From: Thunnus maccoyii
Lineage: Eukaryota; Chordata; Actinopteri; Scombriformes; Scombridae
NCBI RefSeq assembly: GCF_910596095.1
Contig: NC_056544.1
Span: forward strand, 12,571,155-12,635,154
DNA length: 64,000 bases
Direction of reading: 5' to 3'
Made by a program: the position numbers and the translations under genes. Positions 49,352-59,609 of the stretch are shown in pieces. The first letter of the stretch is position 1; each line of letters begins with the position of its first letter. The notes below the pieces were generated by a model. It was given only the letters and a program-made list of their open reading frames with translations, was not told the DNA's origin and ran no database searches.

Positions 49352-52300
49352 CTGTTGAGGAAATGAAGGGGACGGGTGTCTTTCCATGTCCAGAGCTCTC
49401 TGTTTTATTTGCATAGATCTCTCTTCCCTCTTTCTTCCTTTCTCTGTCCATTCCCTCTCCTTAAGTCTTTATTTCATTGTCATTCAACCCCTCTGATCTT
49501 CTCTGTCTCTCAGGCAACCCCCACCCCCCACCCCACCCCCCACACCCCCTCACCCTATGGTGAGTCTCTCATTATGATTGGCTGCTGGGTCTGCCACTCA
49601 TATCCTGGCTCACACTAATTGGTCAGATGGACTGAGGTTGTTGCTGTGTCTGCATTGCAGAGTTGCCTCTCTCTCCTGCTACTCCGCGACAGCAGGAAGA
49701 GGGAGGAGAGGGGATGGAGAGGAAAGAAAGAAAGAGAGGAAGCAGAACGGGGGAGCAGAGAGGATGTGGACAGAGACAAAGATGGACATGGCACTTAGAG
49801 GCTGCCTTCCCTGTGCAGATTAACTGAGGCTGCAGAGCCAGTCAAACACTACTATAGGAGCGGGATGCTTTTTTCCCTCATGGATAACATTAACAAGACT
49901 GCCACTCATCTGTTTTCCACTATATTACCTGTTGGTCTGATTGCCAACTAGGTACTTGAAGGGAAACTGCAAATTCTTAACATCATAAATGGAGACCTTC
50001 TTGAATATCTGAAGCTGCAGGTGACCCATCAAACAAAAACTAAAGTCATTCTGACTGTAAAGAGAAATCTAATGGAGGAGGTGACACCAAATCCTTCTCT
50101 GTTTCTTTTTCTCTCTCTTCCTCCTTGCTGCACACACACAGTAGACGCATACATGTAATTGTACAGGTGACAATGGGTATTTAGTATTCCCCCTGAATGG
50201 GAAGCACGACGTGCGTGCCAAATGCCTCTAACCTGTCTCATAGGGATATGGGACCATAACTCACATCTTTGGAGAGCAGAGTGCAGGACTGAAATGTCAG
50301 CACTATTTCTCCCAAGCTGCATGCTCTCTGCAGTGACGTTGCCGGCATCTCAGCCGTCCATCGCTTCTACTCCTGTGCCTCCATCGCTTCATCCCTTCCA
50401 CTCCATGTACTCTTTAATGACCAATAATTCCACAAGGACATCTGGAGAGATTGCACCAGAACACTGGACTGACAGAAAAATCAGAGCAGGACAGGAAGAC
50501 AGAAAGAAAGAGAGGTGCTTTAGGGAATATTAAGTACATGCACTGCAATATATGAACACCTTGTCCTTCACTGTTACCTTTTTCCACATGCACAGACACG
50601 TTCATTAATGCTGCATTATAGAACACAGTCCGGTTTTATTGGGTAAAATTCCCCTTAAGCCCACAGTGGGTCAAGGTCCCACAGACGTGATACAGAACAA
50701 AGTGACAGTTACAGTGGTGATGATTGAAACCTCTGGCTTAACTCGAAGCCAATAGGGGTAATGGAAATGTTCCCAGCAGGCAAATGGTACAATATATTCA
50801 GCCCATCAAAGTGTCTAGTGCCATGAAATGGTCGGCATTTAGATCAACACAACATGGCTCGAGTGTGTTAGCGAGATGGAAGTCATAAAAAGAGACAAGA
50901 TAAAGAAGACAGACGCAAAAAGCAAGTAAAACTTGATGAAATGAGGTGTGTCAATGACACCTGCGGAAATTAATAAGAGTACGATTTGTTATAACTGACC
51001 AGATGACTTGATTTTCTCTCTCAGTCTCAGTCAGTAGTCGACAAATGAATGCTGGTTTGTGCTGACCCTGTAGTGAGCAGCAATATATGGTTTATCTGTA
51101 CATAGTAAACTTTAATTTAGATAAATCTCCAAAAAAATGACCGGCATCAGCTTGCAAACAAACAAAAAAAACATATATCATGTCATTATAACTATTAATG
51201 TATGAAAATCTGTTTTCACATATGTTTCATATCAACCTGCTCCAAGATTGAAATGACCAAGACACAAGTACCAAGTATGCCAGTGTCTTTTTTTTTTTTA
51301 CATCTGTGTGCCAAAATCTACTTGTGAATGTTTTACCAATGCCTGATTACTGAAGCAAAAAAAACTGAAAGAAACTTGTTTTAAAGTGCCATAAAGACCA
51401 TTTCAGTCAGCAGTCCACCTATCTCATGTACTGTGGTGTTGACGAACTCAGTATCACTTATTGCAGTATACTTGTGATATGTATGCCTTTGACCTTACAT
51501 GCTGAATGTCCTATTTTCGCGTTTAGATGTCGGCTTATACTGTTGAAATCATTTTATCAGCTCCCTCCTTCTGTACAGATTCTACTGACTTTACCAGCAG
51601 TGTTTGAGGGTCTGCTTATCAACTACTGTGACACATCATGCCATATGCTGTAAATATATAAGAATGAATACAGACACTTTGTCATGTTCTTTATGATTAT
51701 ACTGTAATGTATTCACATGATACCATGACATGAACTGTGTTTATTCCAGAGTAGTTGATATGTAATAATAATGATTTATAAGTAGTTCATAAGCAAACCT
51801 TCAATTGGACTGAAATGCTGTGAGGGAACACTGTGTATCTCATTTTGTGTCATATCTGACTTTGCATCTTGTTTTAAAGCCTAGTGATTGTCTGTCTGTC
51901 CGCCTGTCATTACCAACCAACTGCCATACTGGAGGATCTTGAAAATACTTGTCAGCATCCTGAGTGAACGAATGTACTCATTCTTTTTGTTTGTGGTCAT
52001 TATACTGTGCAGTAATAAGGAAAAGCACAAGAATTTTTATTTTATTTTTGCATTTTGAAAAGGAGCTGTACCATTTGTGAATAGTGTAAATAATCATCCT
52101 GAAGGTATAGTGTATCAGTTTGATTTTTTTTTTTTTTTTTTTGGAGGGGGGGATCATTCATGCTCTCCTGAGACAGGACTGTGTTTGAAGTGTGAGGTTT
52201 TTTTTTTTTCCTTTTGTTCGGTGACGATGCTGTGAATAAGATGTATGTACAGTATTTACGTGACTTTGGCTGAATGCTGAGTTCAGCGGTTTCCTGTTAG

Positions 52301-52510
52301 AGTAGAAGTTGCAGGCCTGATCTCAGCCACAACTGAGCCTTCTCATTTGACTGATGCCTGCTCAGTTTTTGCAGTTGCTAAGATACTGCTGTTATAATAA
52401 CCATCGATCTTTGGAGTACTGCTATTAAATGGCATTATATAATTGACTGCTAATGTTGTCGTGTGCTACTGAATGCACTCATTGAAATAAATGCACATCA
52501 TTATGCATAT
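49352..52510 (+). other. 3' UTR of sema6b
   Basis: About 3.1 kb follow the TGA at 49349-49351 and end near AATAAA at 52486-52491. Long T runs occur at 51288-51299, 52125-52142 and 52199-52209. A cryptic or alternative splice possibility in its first 300 bp is described under findings. Confidence 0.6.
52486..52491 (+). terminator. sema6b: Poly(A) signal of sema6b
   Basis: AATAAA in the context attgaaataaatgcac. This is the candidate I judge most plausible before the oppositely oriented GPCR gene. Confidence 0.5.
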
Positions 52511-53340
52511 GCCCACTCATACACACACAAATACACATATTTACAAGTGCAACTCTATTGCTTCACAGCAATCCCAGTTATGAGTATATCATTAGTTCAG
52601 TTTATTTTCCTTAAATGAGACTTATTTGTCATTATATTAGCAGAGGAAAGAGGAAGCAGAAATTCTTTCAAGCTGTTACTTTCCACACCACAAGAGGGAG
52701 CTGGACACTGGCCTTCATTCATCTAGCCTTTATGCAGCATTTACAAGCCATGAACTCCCATGGGTGCCTGTGAATTGACTGGACATCGTCTGTCTTTGCA
52801 GCCCTGAGCTAGACACAGACTGTTGTTTTTTGTTGAGGGATCTGGTGCAGAGATGAGAATACCATTTGTTCTGTCTCTGCTTTGATATAATGCTTTGAAC
52901 ATCACACAGACAGCAATAAGGTCAACGAAAGGTTGAGTGCGTTAGATAACAGGTATTTATATCTCAAAATACACACACAAGCACGTACGCGTGTGTATTC
53001 ATGTACATAGGCAAAACATCTTTAAAAAAGATTAAGACTTTTACAGAGCAACTTGATGACTTCCACAAGGCAGATGTAAGTAATAAAGTTAAGTTCTGTT
53101 CTGACACTGATTAACAATGTCAGCCCATAACAAGACATAATAATAATAATACTTTCAAAATAAACACAATACCTATATTAACAAATTAACAATACAGACA
53201 AGCAATTTGGGAGCTGAAAAGTTCATTTTTACATTATCATTATACATAGCCTGCATTTCATAAGCATCATAAAAAAAGAGTTTTATAAAAAAAGTAAAAA
53301 TCAGCAATCAGTAAGCTACCTACTTATAGTATGCTGCTAA

Positions 53341-53683
53341 TTTAAAGGGGCACTCCAGCATTTTTTTATTGTACCACCATAAAGTTGGGGGACCCACAAG
53401 AGACACAGAAAAAAGAAAAATCAAAGTAGCAGATATTCTGACTTTTAGTCCCTAGAATGTTTCAGTCTCCAAAACGCTGGATCCTAAATGTCCCATAATA
53501 CAACACAACAGCATCTTTCAAGGCAATTTCCATTTCTCCTGAATGCCTTCTTGTTTCAAACCGGACACCTCGTCTGTGTAACATTTTCAAACTTCAAACT
53601 TTGGGAAGCTGACTGCAGACACACAGTAAACTGACGAATAAACTAAATGCATGTCCAAAAATTGATGGAGTGCTCCTTTAAAA
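53341..53683. mobile_element. MITE with TTAA borders, just downstream of the GPCR gene
   Basis: The left end TTTAAAGGGGCACTCCA (53341-53357) and the right end TGGAGTGCTCCTTTAAA (53666-53682) are reverse complements with one mismatch. Both carry TTAA at the border, as expected of piggyBac-type insertion. The 340-bp interior is non-coding. Confidence 0.8.
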
Positions 53684-53707
53684 ATATCAATCATTTTTAT
53701 TTTGAGT

Positions 53708-54652
53708 CTACAAATAGCTCTCTAGCGTGACAGGGGTAATTCCTCTACTCCTGCAACTGATTTGTGAATAAAACCGTTTCAATAAAAAATAATAGCTGAT
53801 GGAATCAAAACAGCAGTTTGTGGTAGCAATCCATTCAGATGCAAGTAAATATACGTGTTCAGGTATAGCTGTTAGAGGTCCTTTCATCCAGTCTGCAGGC
53901 GGGATCTTAAAGTAGTTCACAAGAAAGGCAACATGGATGGGTGTGAAGCAGACAATGAACACAATCATGTTTGCTGTTACTATGGCAACGACGCTTTTCG
54001 TTTCTGCTAACTTTTCATCCACCTTTAACAGAATACAGATGATCTGACTGGAACAGAACACAATGGTCACCAGTGGACCGAAGAAGCCCAGCAATAAAAG
54101 AACGACAAGAAATGATTCCTCAAGTGGTTCATTTTTACATCTTTCATAGCACGTCCAGAGTTTGTCACAGGTGATCGTGTCTGGTAATGAAAAATATGTT
54201 ATCACCAGAAGTCCCCAAATGAGCAAACACACAACAAAAGCTATCTGTTTCTTCCTCCTCCACGATCTGGCCTGCAGTGGGAACCTTATAATCAGGTAGC
54301 GCTGGACACTGATGGCTGTCGTGGTCAGGATGCTGGCATACATGTTGATGAAATGAATAAACATGAGGAAAGAACACAATTCATTTCTCTCCAGGCAGTA
54401 GAAAGAATCATAGATCCTAAAGGGAAGGAAGAGGATGAGGGTAAAATCAGCTATATTGAGGTTCAACATGTAGATGTGGTTGTCTGTCCAGGAGGCCCGT
54501 TTGGCAATGAAGGCACGTAGAGCAGCAGCATTGACAAGGAAACCCACGAGAAACACAGAACTGTAAGCCACGCCCTCAAGGGTGTTCACTTCACAAGTAT
54601 AGTTGATGGTGGTGTTGCACCTTTCTATCTGTAAAAAGTCGATATATGTCAA
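53708..54652 (-). CDS. GPR35/GPR55-like class A (rhodopsin-family) GPCR
   Basis: One uninterrupted 314-residue frame has seven hydrophobic segments. Landmarks are N41 in TM1 (VGFLVN), LNIAD (65-69) in TM2, C93 as the TM3 disulphide cysteine, FTPIH (236-240) in TM6, and a TM7 reading NCCFDSISYYF (279-289) in place of NPxxY. N-glycosylation sequons NTT and NYT lie in the N-terminus. The TM7 block closely resembles the NCCLDAICYYY region of GPR35, and GPR55 is the next nearest family. Known members are rhodopsin-type receptors for small lipids or kynurenine-pathway metabolites; the ligand here is unknown. The TM3 end reads QRY (117-119) instead of DRY. The first residues are uncertain because an acceptor-like TTTTTACAG sits at codons 6-8. 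The true 5' end may therefore come from an upstream exon. The gene converges on sema6b. Confidence 0.85.
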   Translation of the reverse strand: MTYIDFLQIERCNTTINYTCEVNTLEGVAYSSVFLVGFLVNAAALRAFIAKRASWTDNHIYMLNLNIADFTLILFLPFRIYDSFYCLERNELCSFLMFIHFINMYASILTTTAISVQRYLIIRFPLQARSWRRKKQIAFVVCLLIWGLLVITYFSLPDTITCDKLWTCYERCKNEPLEESFLVVLLLLGFFGPLVTIVFCSSQIICILLKVDEKLAETKSVVAIVTANMIVFIVCFTPIHVAFLVNYFKIPPADWMKGPLTAIPEHVYLLASEWIATTNCCFDSISYYFLLKRFYSQISCRSRGITPVTLESYL

Positions 54653-54790
54653 AATAAAAAATGATTAGTATGTTAGTAAAGGGAAAGGCCTAAATACTGA
54701 TATATAACTCTACTAAAAAGTCCAAAAAACAGACAGGTTCCACATATTGTTAACAATTATTCAATAAAGCTAAGGATCTCAATTAGATTA

Positions 54791-55728
54791 AACAATAGGT
54801 TCACATTTTTCAGGTCTGTCTTAAAATGATTCTCACATTCCTTTATGTAGATTGAAACTGTTACTTGCCGTAATCATTCCTACTGTGTGGTCTGGCTGTG
54901 AACAAATCCCTCCCTAAAGGATAGGTTCACAATTTTCCAATCTGTCTATCTTAAAACAATAGTCAGGGGCCCATATGAACATTGAATTGGGTTTTGCTCG
55001 CTGTAATCACTCCTCCTGTTCATACTGACCATTAGAATTTCCCCTTCAAATGCACTTACAGTGTAAATGATGGGGGACAAAATCCACAACCTCATTTTGA
55101 GCAAAAATGTATTTAAAAGTTTATCTGAAGATAATATGAAGCTTCAGCCGTCTGAGTTAGCCAACTAAAGTGGATGTCTTCCACAGTTAACTTTAGTCTT
55201 TAGTAAAAATGTTCCTCTCTCGAAGGACAGTGTTTTCCTGTTCAGCTGCAGTGGAAGAATAGTAACAAAACGAAGGAATTTGGCACTAAAAAGACAGTAA
55301 CTTTGAAAGATATTGACTGATTTAAATCATTTGGATGAATCATATTATCCTCAAATAAACTTCTAAAATGCATTTTTGCATGGAAGGAGGACTGTGGATT
55401 TTATCCCCATCACTTACATTGAAAGTGTATTTTGAAGGGATCTCTTAATGTCTAGTATAAACAGGACTACAGCGAGAAAAACATGGGTCAAGGTTAATTT
55501 TAGCACCTGATTATTGTTTTAGAACAGACTTGAAAAATTGTGAACATATTACACCTTTAATGTGATTCCAATATAAGAGATGGGGAACAAGGGGAGGGGG
55601 GTTGTCTATTCACAGTCAGTATGGACAAGAGTAATAATTACAGCAACCAAAAACTGTTTCAATCTACATATGGGCATGTGAGCGTTGTTTGAAGACAGAC
55701 TTGACAAACTGTGAACCCATCCTTTAAT
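54791..55728. mobile_element. Outer copy of the palindromic MITE, interrupted by another copy
   Basis: The outer left end starts ATAGGTTCACATTTTTCAGG (about 54794). It is complemented by the right end CTTGACAAACTGTGAACCCA (about 55700-55719) and the flanking catcctttaat. Matching blocks lie inside both ends, for example atgtagattgaaac on the left and gtttcaatctacat on the right. The inner copy occupies 54915-55560. Confidence 0.75.
54915..55560. mobile_element. Inner copy of the palindromic MITE, nested in a relative
   Basis: It begins TAAAGGATAGGTTCACAATT and ends AATTGTGAACATATTACACC, followed by tttaa. Inward arms are also complementary, although the right arm is decayed: cctcctgttcatactg...atgcacttaca on the left mirrors the block at 55415-55470. 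The interior matches the copy at 9789-10335, e.g. ggaggactgtggatttt. Confidence 0.8.
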
Positions 55729-56540
55729 TCATATGTCAGGTTCAAAGGTTCACTGTAGTTCTGTGAATTTATTACCACATGCAATACGATACTTCATCAG
55801 AATGTTATCATAGCAGAACTTAGTGCCTACTCATACAAGATAATTGCTTCCGTTTACTGAAACAAAAGTTATTTATTAAGAGCTAAAGAGCTGGATGACT
55901 GATACTTTAGTGTCTTGTGTTAATGTCTATACCAGGAAACTCCCTTTTCAACTCAATATTTCCAATTACGCAATACAAGTCTCTCAATCTCAAAGTTTCT
56001 TTATTGTCCCCAAGGGTGTAATTTGGTAACATATTGGTTAAAAACAACACTGAAAACAGAAACAGTCAAAGTGTAACAAGTCTCATGTCTTGATAAAACA
56101 CATCCCTGCATGCTGCAGTTAAAATCAGTGGAACACAGAAATACTCAAATCAACTTTGTATTGCCACTCAAAAGATAACCATTGAAAACCAAGACTTACC
56201 AAACTCATTGTACCCGTGTGAATAAGCCTTTTCAAAGTGGTCTGAAAGCTGCTGCACCAGAATATGTAGATGGAGGTTGTGTGACCTTTTCCTGTTCCTC
56301 TCAACAAATGTTTAGGTATTTGTGGCTACATGAGGCCACGTAGGTCTGCAGAGGTTGTAGTCTACAGTTGCAGTTTCACAGAAATGTCAATCTGTTTCCC
56401 CTCTACATGTGGGAAAATTATAGATATAGATGTATGAGAAATGAATGCAGAAGTTTGTGAACGGCGTTGGTGGTTTTAAAGTAGCCTACTTGGCAAAATA
56501 GCAGATGCAGTGTGATATAATGAATACAGTAACATGCATA

Positions 56541-58096
56541 CAGTGCTGCTTGACAGTTTGTGAACCCTTTTGAATTTCTGCATAAATATGACCTAAAACA
56601 TGATCAGATCAGATCAGAAGTCCTAAAACGAAATAAAGGGAACCCAATTAAACAAATGAGACAAAAAAATAAACTTTTAAAATTATCCAATCTCGCATAT
56701 TTTTGTGAGGCAAAAGTATGTTAACCCTTGCTTCCAGTGACTGGTGTGACCCCCTTTTGCAGCAATAACTTCAACCAAACGAATTTTAGCCCAATCCTCC
56801 TTACAGAACAGTCTCAACTCAGGGATGTTGGTGGGTTTCTTTGCATGAACTGTCCACTTCAAGTCCTTCCCTAGCATTTCTATAGGATTAAGGTCAGGAC
56901 TTTGACTCAGCCACTCCAAAACATTATCTTTCTTCTGTTCTGACCATTCTTTGGTACAACAACCAAAGAATGTGTGTTTGTGTGTTTAGGGTTGTTGTCT
57001 TACTACATGACCCACTTTTTTGTTGAGCTTCTGTTCACAGATGGATACCATGACATTTTCCTGTAGAATTTGCTGGTACAACTCAGAGCTCATTGCTCCA
57101 TCAATGATTGCAAGCTGTCCTGGTCCAGAGGCAGCAAAGCAGCCCAAACCATGATACTACCTCCACCATGATGGGTTAAGGTTCTTATGCTGGAATGCAG
57201 TGTTTGCTCATCACCAAACATAACGCTTCTCATTCAAGCCAAAAAGTTTGATTTTGGTGTCATCTGTCCACAGAACATTTTTCCAAACGCCTTCTGGTTT
57301 ATCCACGTGGTCTTTAGCGAACCATAACCAGAAGCAATGTTCTTTTTGGAGAGAAGTGGCTTTTCTCCGTGTAACACTGCACACCATTGATGTTCAATGT
57401 TCTCCTGATGGTGGACTCATGAACATTGACTGTAGCCACTGCAAGAGAGGCCTTTAGTTTCCTAGATGTTACCCTGGGGTACCTTGTGACCTCCTGGACT
57501 ATTACACGCCTACTCTTGGTGTGATTTTTGTTTTTCGACAACTCCTGGGGAGGGAAACAATGATGTTGGATGTCTTCAATTTGTACACAATCTGCCTGAC
57601 AGTCAACTGTTGGAGTCCAAACTCTTTAAAAATGGTTCTGTAACCCTTTCCAGCTTGGTGAGCATCAACAACTCTTCTTCTAAGGTCCTCAGAAATATCC
57701 TTTGTTTGAGCCATGACACACTTCCTGTGTTCAAACCTGTGTTGTGAAACTCAGACTTTGATAGTGAAGACCCAGATTTCTCTTCTTTAAATAAGGCAGG
57801 GCCTCCCTGACTCACACTTGATTGTCATCCTGATTGAAACACCTGACTCTAATTTCCCTTTCAAATAAATTGATAATCCTAGAGGTTCACATACTTTTGC
57901 CACGCACAAATATGTAACATTGGATCATTTTCCTCAATAAATAAATAAACAAGTGTCAGGTTTTTGTCTCATTTTTTTAACTGATGTCTCTTTACCTAAT
58001 TTCAGGACTTGAATGGACGTCTTATCATGTTTTAGGTCACATTTATGCAGAAATAGAGCAAATTCTAAAGGGTTCACAAACTTTAAAGCAGCACTG
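56541..58096 (-). mobile_element. Tc1/mariner-type DNA transposon, dead transposase, intact ends
   Basis: The element is 1,556 bp and starts CAGTGCTGCTTGACAGTTTG. The right end is the reverse complement CAAACTTTAAAGCAGCACTG. A TA dinucleotide lies on each side (56539-56540 and 58097-58098), as expected for Tc1-type insertion. The - strand carries a fragmented transposase. An N-terminal piece (57714-57502) includes MAQTKDISEDLRRRVVDAHQ and a helix-turn-helix-like region. A middle piece (57541-57314) includes VHESTIRRTLNINGV. A C-terminal piece (56919-56683) carries SPDLNPIE, the family motif with the last acidic residue of the DDE triad. The pieces lie in different frames with stops, so no transposase can be made. 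Confidence 0.93.
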
Positions 58097-58098
58097 TA

Positions 58099-59208
58099 TA
58101 ACATCTTTGCAAATGATCTTTATACACTTATCTCCTCACATCTTGTTTCTTGTTTGCCATTTTTGATTAGTGCTGTTGTATGTACATGTCATAAGACAAA
58201 AATCTGCCTTCCAAAGTGACAATTTCCAGCAACGCGGCTCAGGAGGAGCTCTGAGATGGAGGTGAAAGCAGGAGGTCAAGAGCTGGACTGACAAAGCCAG
58301 GCTGGAAAAGGAAATTACAAAATAAATTTTGTCCTTGTACAAGAGGTGCAATTTAGAGCGCAACCTCTCTACTCTTCAACAGCTGGATTGTAAAGAGAAA
58401 TGAGTAGGTGTTTTGTTCTGTTGGCTGAAAAGAGGAGACAACAAATTTCAGCAAAACCAACATGATTCCAGAAATTAGATGTGACCACCAACCTTGAAGG
58501 GTTATTGTGTGGAAAATGTGTGTCAGTGTGTCAGCCCCGATTGACAGACCATTTGTCTCTCTGTCTCACATATTATTTTCCATTTTCATACATCAATTGA
58601 CAAGCAAATTAAGCCAGTAATTTCTCCTGAGCTCGTCAGTGACTGACAGTCAAAATAAAACAGCCACAGGCCCCTGGCTTAAACCTCTGTTTATGAAAGA
58701 ACCTTTCTAAATATGTTCCTGGATTCAATAAATCCACAGATAATTGGAAGAAACTGAAACATCATCAAGACATCTGCAGGCCTTTCGGTACCTTCATCTG
58801 CATCTGCTCCACATTCGGGAGTTATTTTGTCAACATGTCCTCATCAAATGGTTTCCATCCAATCAGACAGACGGGGGGGAAGCTTGGACACAGGCCGGTC
58901 TCTGGCTTCCTCACACAAGCCAGACGCTGCACAATGATGGCCCGTTTAATGGGCATTTAATTAGAAACGGGGCCACACAGCACAGAATCTGTGTGTGTTT
59001 TTGTTTAACTGACATGCTCTGTGTGTGTGTGTGTGCGCATGTTGGTGTGTTTTGCTTTGTTTTTGCTTACAGTAACTACAGTAACTATGTGCTTGTTTGT
59101 CTTCTGGTGTCTGAATCACTTGTTTGTGGCAGAGGGCGTGTATTCACCACGGTGATTCATGACACAAAGCATGGACACTGATTGTGGATGTTGCCAATGT
59201 CAGGATGA
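58099..59208. other. Non-coding stretch with possible conserved regulatory sequence
   Basis: No gene recognised. The part at 58530-58980 is balanced in composition and dense in homeodomain/TALE-like cores (GATTGACAG, TGACAGTC, TTTAATTAG), unlike the surrounding AT-rich repeats. Confidence 0.35.
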
Positions 59209-59216
59209 GTCCATTC

Positions 59217-59601
59217 TAGGGCAGCTAACGATTGTTTTCATTATCAATAATCTGTTAATTATTTTCTCAATTAATCAATTAACTGTTTGGCCTATAAAAT
59301 GTCAGAAAATAGTGAAAAATGTCAATCACTGTTTCCCAAAGCCCAAAGACCAACCTAAACCTGCAACCTAAAATGTCTTGTTTGGTTCTGACCAACAGAC
59401 CATTCCTTAAAGATATTCAGTTTACTGTCACAGAAGACTAAAGAAACCAGAAAATATTCACATTTAGGAAGCTGGAACCAGAGAATCTGGGCATTTTTTC
59501 TACAAAAATGACACAAAACGATTAATCGATGATCAAAATAGTTGGTGATTCCTTTTCTGATTTTTGACTAATTGATTGGTCAACTAATCCTTGCAGCTGT
59601 A
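59217..59601. mobile_element. hAT-like MITE with perfect 8-bp target-site duplication
   Basis: The 385-bp element begins TAGGGCAGCTAACGATT and ends AATCCTTGCAGCTGTA, giving short imperfect inverted ends. GTCCATTC occurs immediately on both sides (59209-59216 and 59602-59609). An 8-bp duplication and a TAGGG-type end indicate the hAT superfamily. The interior is non-coding and includes gattaatcgatgatcaaaat. Confidence 0.9.
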
Positions 59602-59609
59602 GTCCATTC

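Noticed and set aside
54165..54377. 70-codon frame within the GPCR
   Set aside because: Overlapping frame shadow of the receptor gene.
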